Assembly (NCBI GenBank): GCA_031405895.1
Contig: JANOFL010000270.1
Coordinates: 1-11,565 of the forward strand
Source: BJ22 sp031405895
GTDB lineage: Bacteria; Planctomycetota; Planctomycetia; Pirellulales; Pirellulaceae
DNA length: 11,565 nt
Reading direction: 5' to 3'
A program made the position numbers and the translations under genes. The notes under the pieces were generated by a model, which searched no databases, was not told where the DNA came from, and was given only the letters and a program-made list of their open reading frames with translations. Each line of letters begins with the position of its first letter. The stretch's first letter is position 1. Of this stretch, positions 1 to 7,591 are shown in pieces.

Positions 1-1671
<1,671 letters not shown>

Positions 1672-2126
1672 TTCCGTCCACGTGGATCGGGGCGACATCA
1701 GGCCCGGGTTCACAGTCGGCCGCTCCAGTCACCTGGAACCGGACCGCTCCCCGATGCACCTGCCAACCGGCTCCGACATGTCACCAAATGGTGACATGTT
1801 GATCGTAATCCTGTCCGATTGCGAAGTTGCCCGTGGAGACCTGGAACCTAAACCTGTTCCAGTTTGGTACTGTCCCCGGTCCGTACTCGCCCAAACGGGT
1901 CCTTGCCTTCAAGTGACCTTGCGGCACTATTCCCTTCGCGGAAATCGCCGAAGGACCGGGCAAACCTCCGGTGGACAAGCTTCAGCGTTGGCCTAAAATT
2001 CATGGTTCACCCGACGACTGCCAACTCGCAGCGCCCCGCCTCCTGGCCGGGTTCAGACCCCCAAAATGGTGTTGGCGAGAGAACAACGGTTTTCGATTGA
2101 CACGCAAATTTGAAGGCTGCCGGCTT
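1672..2126. other. intergenic gap mutS-hicB
   Basis: This 455-base stretch has no ORF with a recognisable protein; the short open frames here look like chance. It contains the perfect dyad at 1776-1799, a TTTGGTACTGTCCCC motif at 1863-1877 that resembles sequences seen in REP-like intergenic repeats (from memory), and a TTGACA hexamer at 2097-2102 close to hicB. No clear intrinsic terminator for mutS was found. Confidence 0.6.
1776..1799. repeat. perfect 11-bp inverted repeat, 2-base centre
   Basis: The arms ACATGTCACCA (1776-1786) and TGGTGACATGT (1789-1799) are exact reverse complements around AA. The symmetry and the short spacer are typical of an operator bound by a dimeric regulator, but the site lies about 105 bases after mutS and 330 before hicB, with no promoter obviously attached. 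It could equally be a copy of a dispersed palindrome. It is not followed by a T tract, so it is not a standard intrinsic terminator. Confidence 0.6.
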
Positions 2127-2318
2127 ATGAAAACCAAATTTACGTACTGGAAAGAATCGGACGGCAGATATCTGGGCTATCTGAACTCCCACCCCGATCA
2201 CTGGACACAGGGTGACCACCTGGATGATCTCAAGGACCATCTGCGCGACCTCTACAAACTGTTTTCCGCGGAAGATGTTCCCGGCATCAGAAAAGTCGAA
2301 GAGCTTGAGGTCGCATGA
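2127..2318 (+). CDS. hicB: HicB-family antitoxin (short form)
   Basis: Predicted antitoxin that binds and neutralises the HicA mRNA interferase encoded next to it. The 63-residue protein begins MKTKFTYWKESDGRYLGYL and contains the WTQGDHLDDLKDHLRDLY segment and the ending PGIRKVEELEVA, a pattern I recognise from the short (60-70 aa) HicB-like antitoxins that pair with HicA. No separate DNA-binding domain is visible, unlike longer HicB proteins. I chose ATG 2127 because family members start with this MK-x-FTYW strand and a GAAGG ribosome site lies at 2112-2116; the frame is open further upstream to 1971, but that part has no family character. The stop overlaps the hicA start by four bases (ATGA). 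A perfect TTGACA lies at 2097-2102, but no good -10 box is at the proper distance. A CAAATTTG palindrome at 2105-2112 sits between them and might be an autoregulatory site. Confidence 0.85.
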   Translation: MKTKFTYWKESDGRYLGYLNSHPDHWTQGDHLDDLKDHLRDLYKLFSAEDVPGIRKVEELEVA

Positions 2319-2500
2319 AACGTCGCGATCTGGTCGCCGAACTTGAACGCCTTGGATGTGTCCTGTTGCGTAACGGTGCCAAACACGACATCTACCAAAA
2401 CCCAAAGAGCGGAAAATCAGAGCCCGTGCCAAGACATCGCGAGATCAATGAGTTGCTTGCAAAGAAGATATTGAAGTCACTGACGACGGAGGGATCGTAA
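2315..2500 (+). CDS. hicA: HicA-family mRNA interferase toxin
   Basis: Predicted toxin: HicA proteins have a double-stranded-RNA-binding-like fold and cleave mRNA and tmRNA in the cytoplasm, blocking translation until neutralised by HicB. The 61-residue protein has the family plan: an N-terminal MKRRDLVAELERLGC helix, then LLRNGAKHDIYQNP containing the catalytic-type histidine H24, then the PVPRHREINELLAKKIL helix. Its length is normal for the family. ATG 2315 overlaps the hicB stop, so the two genes are probably translationally coupled. The order is antitoxin first, the reverse of the classical hicAB arrangement but common for this short HicB type. No intrinsic terminator is clear downstream; an imperfect 10-bp stem (2513-2522 with 2542-2551, one G-T pair) lacks a T tract. 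Confidence 0.88.
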   Translation: MKRRDLVAELERLGCVLLRNGAKHDIYQNPKSGKSEPVPRHREINELLAKKILKSLTTEGS

Positions 2501-2634
2501 GCCGGACGGGCTGGAAAATCGGGAGTTGGAAAATGGAGATTCCGGTTTTCCGATGAAGTGGAACGTCTCCGTTTTTGTCTCCGGCGATGATTGCGTGTCT
2601 TGGCAAGCAGCGTTGTTGCCCTAACCAAAAAAAT

Positions 2635-3009
2635 GCCGGGAGTTGGCCGTTAAGCCGGGTTCTGTCGGCGAGCCGTTGCCGGTTCGCGGACGGTCATTTG
2701 TCTGGGACGCCGGTTGCCCGGCGCCTCAAGCAGCCTACCCGGAAGTCGTAACGTGGCGGGCCGCCACTGCTCCCTGTTTGGCCTTGCTCCGGGTGGGGTT
2801 TGCCCAGCCGGCGAAGTCACCCTCGCCGCTGGTGAGCTCTTACCTCACCTTTTCACCCTTGCCACCCCGGCTAGCCGGGGTTCGGCGGTCAAGTCTCTGT
2901 GGCACTGTCCCTGATCTCGCGACCGGTCGCCGTTAGCGACCACCCTGCCCTGCGGAGCCCGGACTTTCCTCCAGCCTTGCGGCCAGCGACCGTCTGGCCA
3001 ACTCCCGGC
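2635..3009 (-). ncRNA. rnpB: RNase P RNA, bacterial class A
   Basis: Catalytic RNA of ribonuclease P, which removes 5' leaders from precursor tRNAs. On the minus strand all universal blocks appear in order: GAGGAAAGTCCGGGCTCC-type region at 2972-2954 (P4 5' side); the AGGGTGAAAAGGTGAGGTAAGAGC block at about 2859-2836; the GGAGCAAGGCCAAACAGG and GGGTAGGCTGCTTGAG blocks typical of class A around P15-P17; and ACAGAACCCGGCTTA at 2665-2651 (P4 3' side). P1 is a perfect 14-bp helix: GCCGGGAGTTGGCC at the 5' end (3009-2996) pairs with its complement at the 3' end (2648-2635). The 3' end runs into seven U residues (2633-2627). At about 375 nt the size is normal. Exact ends are inferred from P1. Convergent with hicA. 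Open frames on the plus strand here are chance. Confidence 0.97.
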
Positions 3010-3015
3010 CCGACT

Positions 3016-3043
3016 ACTATCCGTCCAAATGGCGGGATTGCAA
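3016..3043 (-). promoter_or_regulatory. candidate rnpB promoter
   Basis: Reading the minus strand toward rnpB, TTGCAA (3043-3038) and GATAGT (3021-3016) are separated by 16 bases and place a start about 6-7 bases further on, at or just before the 5' strand of P1 (3009). The boxes match the sigma-70 consensus only in part. The position relative to the RNA 5' end is the main argument. Confidence 0.4.
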
Positions 3044-3067
3044 GCGATGAATGGGGAAGCGAGAGGT

Positions 3068-3314
3068 GGGCTGATAAAAAGTGAGCCTGAGGCGCGAGTG
3101 CTCCGTCAACACTTGATTTGGGGGTTGAAGCCTGAAGCGCAAGCGAAGCAACCGGCGTCCCGTCCTTCGCTTGCGCTTCAGGCTTCAATCCGCCCAACTC
3201 CAAGATTTAGAATTGACAGACCACTAACCGAGAACGCGGACTCAACCTTTAACTCACACCCAAGGGAATCGGCCAGCGCCTCAGGCTCACAGGAATTCGC
3301 CGTTTTATCAGCCC
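3068..3314. repeat. interrupted long inverted repeat enclosing a hairpin
   Basis: GTGAGCCTGAGGCGC (3081-3095) recurs exactly reversed at 3276-3290, and GGGCTGATAAAA (3068-3079) recurs exactly reversed at 3303-3314. The left arm has one base between the two blocks and the right arm has twelve (3291-3302), so the arms are homologous with an indel between them. They enclose about 180 bases, including the perfect hairpin at 3125-3188. No ORF resembling a transposase lies within. It may be a pair of dispersed repeats in opposite orientation or a small non-autonomous element. Confidence 0.75.
3125..3188. repeat. 24-bp perfect hairpin with 16-base loop
   Basis: The left arm 3125-3148 (contains GCCTGAAGCGCAAGCGAAG) and the right arm 3165-3188 are exact reverse complements, with loop 3149-3164. 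The stem extends three more pairs to 3122 and 3191 with one G-T pair. Read-out in either direction would give a very stable RNA stem. No T tract follows, so it is not a canonical terminator. The core sequence resembles a repeat I associate with planctomycete intergenic DNA (memory, unverified). Confidence 0.85.
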
Positions 3315-3333
3315 AGGCGAGGGAGTGCGGACT

Positions 3334-3360
3334 GACCAAGCGGGAGCTTGGTCACCACGG
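3334..3360 (+). repeat. GGGA-loop hairpin, copy A
   Basis: GACCAAGC (3334-3341), loop GGGA (3342-3345), GCTTGGTC (3346-3353), then ACCACGG. The same element with compensated arm changes occurs at 10015-10034 and, on the minus strand, at 11421-11442. Confidence 0.8.
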
Positions 3361-3585
3361 GGGAAGACTGACTTTGACGCTCGCGCAAACTGGTGAACCG
3401 GGGCACTGGGGGCAACCCGGGTGCCTTGGCGGGAGCCGGCGAGTTGCGGGAAAGGCGGGTTGCGGAGCGGGTCGATGCTGAATGATGGTCTGCCAGAGAA
3501 CGGCGCGACGTCCGGATTTGCTGGCTGGCCACAACGTTTCAAAAACTCCCCCGCCCGGTCGGTGCGTTTCCGGCACCGCAATGAA

Positions 3586-4281
3586 ATGAAGACTCCGGCC
3601 CTCCTGGCGATCACGGCGACGTTGATTCTCGTTGCCAGTGCCTCCAGCCAGTCTGTCACGGCACCCGTGGCACGATTCACGGGCGACGTCTATTCAGCGG
3701 CCTCGCCGAACGACGGCACGCGCCGCTTTGCCCTCGACACGGGACACTTCGGCCGGTTTTACAATTGCGATTGCGAAGAGGCGAAGCGGAATTCGCCTTA
3801 CATTCACTGGCAGACCGTGAACCGCTGCGAAACGCGGCGGACGGGCTGGGGCGTTTTTTGCCATGACCTCGATGAAGTCAAAGCGCGGGTTCGCGCGGGA
3901 CGCTGTTGTCCCACCTGCTGGCCGGACTGGCTCTGTCCCGACTGCGATTGCGACTGCGCAGAAGGCTGTGGTGTCGGCACCAACCAGGGGCTGATCCTGG
4001 CGACACTGCCCCCCGAATGGCGCGGGGGCCGCACGGGCGGCTACGGAGCGGAAACCGAGGCCCCCGCTCGCGATGCCGCTTCACCAACTCCACCGGCCGA
4101 ACAGCCCGGGCGCGAAGATGGACCACCGACCGGTCCGCCCGCGGGGCAACCTTCGCTGGCGCCTTCATCGGACGATGCAACGGGCGGCCAGGTCACTTCG
4201 CATTCCGGTCCGCGGATCGTGCGGGCCGTCGGTTTTCACAGCGCGCGACGGGCAGAAAACGACAGTCCAACCCGGCGGTAA
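3586..4281 (+). CDS. secreted cysteine-rich hypothetical protein
   Basis: Function unknown. The 231-residue product starts with a plausible Sec signal peptide (MKTPALLAITATLILVASAS, cleavage likely near residues 20-24), so it should be exported. The mature N-terminal half holds 12 cysteines between residues 61 and 128 (61, 63, 81, 92, 107, 108, 111, 117, 120, 122, 124, 128), including the dense run CPDCDCDCAEGC, together with the HFGRFYNCDCEEAKRNSPYI block, which I vaguely recall from planctomycete hypothetical proteins. The second half (about 145-205) is rich in Pro, Gly, Ala and Glu and is probably disordered. I chose ATG 3586 because it begins the signal peptide; the frame is open from 3421 but that part has no signal character. 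There is no clear Shine-Dalgarno. The cysteine pattern could mean disulfide cross-linking in the cell envelope or metal binding; neither is shown. Confidence 0.7.
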   Translation: MKTPALLAITATLILVASASSQSVTAPVARFTGDVYSAASPNDGTRRFALDTGHFGRFYNCDCEEAKRNSPYIHWQTVNRCETRRTGWGVFCHDLDEVKARVRAGRCCPTCWPDWLCPDCDCDCAEGCGVGTNQGLILATLPPEWRGGRTGGYGAETEAPARDAASPTPPAEQPGREDGPPTGPPAGQPSLAPSSDDATGGQVTSHSGPRIVRAVGFHSARRAENDSPTRR

Positions 4282-4302
4282 AAGCTGTCGGTGCTGGCGG
4301 CA

Positions 4303-4422
4303 AGCAGTTGGGGGCAACAGCTCTACAGTGTAGAACAGTTGTCTCAACTGTTACTCATCGGGAATGCCCTGACGGTCGAGGTGGCATTCTGAGGTGGTTG
4401 TGAGCAGTTGGGACAACTGCTC
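4303..4422. repeat. three CAGTTG/CAACTG dyads upstream of ridA-like gene
   Basis: Three related short inverted repeats lie within 120 bases: AGCAGTTG-GGGG-CAACAGCT (4303-4322, one mismatch), AACAGTTG-TCT-CAACTGTT (4334-4352, perfect 8-bp arms) and GAGCAGTTG-GGA-CAACTGCTC (4402-4422, perfect 9-bp arms). The last ends 16 bases before the start codon of the next gene. They could be operators for one regulator or copies of a small dispersed hairpin. Confidence 0.65.
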
Positions 4423-4438
4423 TGCACCCAAAGCCGTC

Positions 4439-4900
4439 ATGACCAACGAAGAACGATTCAAACAGCTGGGGCTGGAATTGCCGCCCGCGCCCAAGGCGAT
4501 CGGCGTCTACAAACCGGCGGTTCTCGTCGGCAATCTGCTGATGACTTCAGGGCACGGTCCGTTGCGGACTGACGGCCAGCTGATCAAGGGGACTGTCGGG
4601 GCGGGGGCGTCGGTCGAGGACGGCTACGCGGCGGCCCAACAGACCGGCTTGGCCCTGCTGGCGACGATCCGCAAGGAACTCGGGACGCTCGACCGCGTTG
4701 TGCGGCTGGTCAAGACGCTGGGCTTTGTCCAGTGCACGTCCGAATTCGACCAGCACCCGGCCGTAATCAACGGTTGCAGCGAATTGATGGCGAAGGTTTT
4801 TGGCGAACAAAACGGAGTTGGAGCGCGGAGCGCGGTCGGGCTGAACTCGCTGCCGCTGGGGATGATGGTCGAGGTGGAAATTGTGTTGGAGATCGCGTGA
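4439..4900 (+). CDS. RidA/YjgF/UK114 family protein
   Basis: Small cytoplasmic protein of the Rid family. RidA members hydrolyse reactive enamine/imine intermediates released by PLP enzymes, but this 153-residue form belongs, by its pattern, to the longer branch often annotated as YjgF/chorismate-mutase-like, whose substrate is unclear. Visible features: the N-terminal RFKQLGLELPPAPKAIGVYK segment, LLMTSGHGPLRTDGQLIKG, the KTLGFVQCTSEFDQHPAVING strand-helix region, and the C-terminal GARSAVGLNSLPLGMMVEVE containing R130, the position of the conserved arginine in active Rid proteins. Start at ATG 4439 is chosen because the family begins just before this helix; a GTG at 4394 in frame would add residues without family character. 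No strong ribosome site is seen. It is separated from the Cys-rich gene by the dyads and followed 24 bases later by a heptamer array. Possible partner PLP enzymes exist 5 kb away but no linkage is implied. Confidence 0.88.
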   Translation: MTNEERFKQLGLELPPAPKAIGVYKPAVLVGNLLMTSGHGPLRTDGQLIKGTVGAGASVEDGYAAAQQTGLALLATIRKELGTLDRVVRLVKTLGFVQCTSEFDQHPAVINGCSELMAKVFGEQNGVGARSAVGLNSLPLGMMVEVEIVLEIA

Positions 4901-4924
4901 TGATGCGGGTGACGGAAGGATGGA

Positions 4925-5008
4925 ATTTGAGATTTGAGATTTGAGATTTGAGATTTGAGATTTGAGATTTGAGATTTGAGATTTGAGATTTGAGATTTGA
5001 GATTTGAG
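4925..5008 (+). repeat. heptamer tandem array, 12 perfect copies
   Basis: Twelve uninterrupted copies of ATTTGAG run from 4925 to 5008, beginning 24 bases after the stop of the RidA-like gene. Because seven is not a multiple of three, the array keeps frames open and produces artificial ISNLKSQ peptide repeats on the minus strand. The perfect copies suggest recent expansion or active slippage. A related, more diverged array lies at 7592-7647. Confidence 0.97.
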
Positions 5009-5089
5009 ATTGTACGCTGTTTAATAACTTGTTGTCGCGTGACCAACGCGGTCGTTGGGCCGGCTGTTTGACCAAGAGTCTTTTCGACC

Positions 5090-5599
5090 ATGAGTCTTTC
5101 GCCCCGGCTGGACATCGCACAACGGCACATTGTTTCGGCCCGCGAGTATTTGCTGACCTTGCTGGACGGGCTGGAGCCGGCGGACTGGTTCTGGATGCCG
5201 TTGCCGGCCGTGACGCATATCGCCTGGCAAGTCGGGCACCTGGCGATGGCCCAGTACGGGTTGTGCCTGTTCCGCCAGCGGGGCCGGCAGCCGGTCGACA
5301 GCGAGCTGATGTCGGGGGCGTTCCGGAAACGGTTCATGAAGGGCACGACGCCGGACGGTTCGCCTGAAGGGCATTCGGGTCCGGACGAGATCCGGGCAGT
5401 GCTCGACCGGGTCCATCAGCAGACTTTGCTGGAACTGCCGGGTTTCGACGGCCCGGGACTTGATGAGCCGCTGGACCCGCCCACTGCGGCTTTTGCAACC
5501 CGTTACGGATCGCTTCTGTTTGCGGGCGATCACGAAATGCTGCATGCCGGGCAGATCGGTTTGTTGCGGCGACTGATGGGCAAGCCGCCAGTGCGGTAA
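5090..5599 (+). CDS. DinB-like metal-binding protein
   Basis: Four-helix-bundle protein of the DinB/YfiT superfamily. Members bind a metal through three histidines and include thiol transferases and many proteins of unknown role; no substrate can be given here. The 169-residue product shows the expected His in THIAWQVGHLAMAQYG (H50) and the paired histidines in FAGDHEMLHAGQIGLLRRL (H148 and H152), the latter block being the family's most recognisable signature. Length is normal. ATG 5090 follows a weak AAGAG site. The gene ends 20 bases before the ABC ATPase start, so the three genes 5090-7510 may form one transcript, although a functional link between a DinB protein and a transporter is not obvious. 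A short stem (5043-5058, CCAACG/CGTTGG) lies in the leader. Confidence 0.85.
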   Translation: MSLSPRLDIAQRHIVSAREYLLTLLDGLEPADWFWMPLPAVTHIAWQVGHLAMAQYGLCLFRQRGRQPVDSELMSGAFRKRFMKGTTPDGSPEGHSGPDEIRAVLDRVHQQTLLELPGFDGPGLDEPLDPPTAAFATRYGSLLFAGDHEMLHAGQIGLLRRLMGKPPVR

Positions 5600-5619
5600 C
5601 TGCAGCGGCGGCAGACTTG

Positions 5620-6468
5620 ATGAACCAGAGCGTGACCGCGGACCAGGGCCCTTCACCGCATGTCGTCGTCCGCGGGCTGACCAAGCGGTTTGGTTCGCAC
5701 CTCGCGCTCGACAGCTGTTCGCTGCGAGTTGAACGCGGCGAAGTGTTTGGACTGCTGGGACCAAACGGGGCCGGCAAGTCGACGCTGATCCGTTTGCTGA
5801 TGGGTTTTCTCAGTCCGACTGCCGGCACGGCGACGATTGGCGGGCGGGACTGTCATCGCGAGCGGTTAGCCGTACACCGCCATGCTGCCTATCTGCCGGG
5901 TGACGCGCGGCTGTTTCGCTCGATGAGCGGGCGGCAGGTGTTGCGGTTCTTTTCGACGGTCCGGCCGGAGGGGGACTTCGAGCGGGCGACGGCGCTGGCC
6001 CGCAGGCTGGACCTCGACACGCGGCGGTGGGTGGCGTTCATGTCGACCGGCATGCGGCAGAAGCTGGCCCTCGCGGCCGTGTTGTCGCTTGCGGCACCGC
6101 TGACGATTCTTGACGAGCCAACCGCGAACCTCGACCCAACCGTCCGGCAAACCGTGCTCGACGTGATCCGCGAGTTGCGTGGGGCGGGCAAGACTGTCCT
6201 GTTTTCCTCGCACGTGCTGGGAGAAGTCGAGGAAGTTTGCGACCGGGTGGCGATCCTGCGCGGCGGGCGGATCGTCCATGGGCAGACGATGGCTGAACTG
6301 CGGGGACAGTACCGGATCAGTGGGATCTACGACGGACCCGAACCGGTCGAGCTGGCGGGGCTGGCCGATTCGCTGCGGCACGATGCCGGCAGCAGCGAAC
6401 TGGTGGTCACTGTTTCAGGCGACATCCGGCCGGTGCTGGGCTGGGCTGGTTGGCGCGGCATGAGGTGA
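5620..6468 (+). CDS. ABC transporter ATP-binding protein, probably frameshifted at the C-terminus
   Basis: Cytoplasmic ATPase subunit that would power the ABC-2 permease encoded next. 282 residues: Walker A GPNGAGKST (47-55), a Q-loop region YLPGD (91-95) without the usual glutamine, signature STGMRQK (142-148) in place of LSGGQ, Walker B LTILDEPTANLD with E166, and H-loop SSHVLGEVEEVCD with H198. This combination is common in ABC-2 type exporters. ATG 5620 is preferred over TTG 5617. The frame ends at 6468 just after a direct duplication GGGCT-GGGCT (6438-6447). Skipping one copy restores a frame running to TGA 6543-6545 that encodes a sensible end (LARHEVSGIEVHRAGLADVY...). The intact protein would be 306 residues and would overlap the permease start. 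So the sequence shows either a real truncation of about 30 residues or a sequencing or assembly error. The nucleotide-binding core is complete. Confidence 0.9.
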   Translation: MNQSVTADQGPSPHVVVRGLTKRFGSHLALDSCSLRVERGEVFGLLGPNGAGKSTLIRLLMGFLSPTAGTATIGGRDCHRERLAVHRHAAYLPGDARLFRSMSGRQVLRFFSTVRPEGDFERATALARRLDLDTRRWVAFMSTGMRQKLALAAVLSLAAPLTILDEPTANLDPTVRQTVLDVIRELRGAGKTVLFSSHVLGEVEEVCDRVAILRGGRIVHGQTMAELRGQYRISGIYDGPEPVELAGLADSLRHDAGSSELVVTVSGDIRPVLGWAGWRGMR

Positions 6469-6541
6469 GCGGGATCGAAGTCCACCGGGCGGGGCTGGCG
6501 GATGTCTACCGTTCCGTGCACGGCGCGCCGGAGGTGGAGGC

Positions 6542-7510
6542 ATGAACCGCGCGCTCTGGCGAAAAGCGATGCATGAGGCCGGTCCGCTGTGGATTGCCTG
6601 CGCGGTCCTGACCGGACTGTTCTGTTACTTCCGTGTCTGGGTGGTTGGGCTGGTCGACGCGGGCCGCTTTCGCCAGCTGATCGATTTGTTGCCGGAGGAC
6701 TGGGAGCGGTTTTCTCCGGTCGATTTCGACTGGGTGGTCTCCTTTGTCGGGCGGACGTCGATGACGCTCGACGAGCCGCTCCTCGTGACGCTGGTCTGTG
6801 GCTGGGCGATTGTCCGGGGTGCGGACTCGGTTGCGGGCGAGCTGGGACGGGGGACGATGGAACTGCTGCTGGCCCAGCCGCTTTCGCGCCGCCAGGTTTT
6901 GCTGCACCAGTTCGCCGTGCAGCTCGCCGGGCTGGTGATGCTCTGCCTGGTCGCCTGGCTGGCGATGGTGCTGGCCGTCCAGTTCACGCAAGTCAAGGAG
7001 ACGGTTCCGCCGGGCATGAAGTTGCCCATCGTTGGTACCCGGATTCCGTTGCCTTTTGGTGAGGCGGAGCTGGTGGAACGGCCCATGCGGGAAGTCGTGG
7101 ACGCGCGGCTGTTCCTGCCCGGAATCGTCAACCTGTTCTGCCTCGGCGTTTTTTTCGCAGGATTTTCGGCGCTGGTTTCAAGCGGCGACCGTTATGGCTG
7201 GCGGGCCTGCGGGATCTGTGTGGTCGCTTGGTTCCTGTTCGCGATGCTGAAAATCGCCAGTGTGGCGACGCCGACACTTGCCTGGGCCGGATGGCTGACG
7301 GTTTTTTCGCTTTACGAACCGGCGATTCACATCCAGCTGGCCGAGCTGGATTCGGGGGCCTGGCTGCGCTGGATCGACCAGCATCCGGGCCGGGACCACA
7401 GCGTGTTCGGACTGTTGCAGGCGAATACCTGGCTGCTGACGGGCGGTCTCGTCGCGGCGCTGGGCGGGTTGTGGGTTTTCTCGCGGCGCGATCTGCCGGC
7501 CCCGTGCTGA
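6542..7510 (+). CDS. ABC-2 type transporter permease
   Basis: Membrane subunit of the transporter whose ATPase lies just upstream. The 322-residue protein has about six hydrophobic segments (near 16-38, 78-93, 124-148, 190-212, 221-243, 295-313). After the second is the block GELGRGTMELLLAQPLSRRQ (99-118), the cytoplasmic coupling motif typical of ABC-2 permeases, which often contains E-x-x-x-GT-x-E-x-L-L-x-x-P-x-S-R. It ends VFSRRDLPAP, a tail common in this family. The transported substrate cannot be told. ATG 6542 is preceded by a GAGG site at 6531-6534, seven bases away, and would overlap the stop of an unshifted ATPase gene (ATGA), which points to translational coupling. The next gene is convergent, so this ends the operon. 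A short stem at 7556-7562 with 7573-7579 might serve as a terminator but lacks a good T tract. Confidence 0.88.
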   Translation: MNRALWRKAMHEAGPLWIACAVLTGLFCYFRVWVVGLVDAGRFRQLIDLLPEDWERFSPVDFDWVVSFVGRTSMTLDEPLLVTLVCGWAIVRGADSVAGELGRGTMELLLAQPLSRRQVLLHQFAVQLAGLVMLCLVAWLAMVLAVQFTQVKETVPPGMKLPIVGTRIPLPFGEAELVERPMREVVDARLFLPGIVNLFCLGVFFAGFSALVSSGDRYGWRACGICVVAWFLFAMLKIASVATPTLAWAGWLTVFSLYEPAIHIQLAELDSGAWLRWIDQHPGRDHSVFGLLQANTWLLTGGLVAALGGLWVFSRRDLPAPC

Positions 7511-7591
7511 TGGGGTGACACCCAATCCGGGCACGAGAACGAGCCAGGAACAAGCCGGAAGCGTGAGGGAAGGCTTCCGCGTTTGAAAACG

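Larger units (their letters stand above)
3010..3585. other. repeat-rich intergenic gap rnpB - Cys-rich gene
   Basis: No protein in this 576-base stretch looks real. It holds the rnpB promoter side, an outer interrupted inverted repeat (3068-3095 with 3276-3314), a 24-bp perfect hairpin inside it (3125-3188), and a GGGA-loop hairpin (3334-3353). The segment 3380-3580 shows nothing I can name beyond the upstream flank of the next gene. Confidence 0.6.

Noticed and set aside
1682..2100. Short plus-strand frames between mutS and hicB
   Set aside because: No start signals, overlapping several frames, and interrupted by the dyad and repeat-like motifs; no family resemblance.
2513..2551. Imperfect 10-bp stem after hicA as a terminator
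   Set aside because: The 19-base loop is long and no T tract follows on either strand.
2643..2936. Plus-strand frames of 97 and 66 codons across the RNase P locus
   Set aside because: They run antisense through a clearly conserved structural RNA and have no protein character.
4925..5008. Heptamer array as a CRISPR or origin iteron array
   Set aside because: Units are 7 bases with no spacers, and no cas, rep or dnaA-type features are nearby.
4624..5346. Minus-strand frames containing ISNLKSQ peptide repeats
   Set aside because: The peptide repeat is only the translation of the 7-base tandem array, which keeps every frame of period 21 open; flanks are antisense to real genes.
5090..7510. DinB-ABC group as a defence or antibiotic-resistance island
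   Set aside because: Only generic families are seen, with no mobile genes or defence-specific domains; the grouping alone does not support it.
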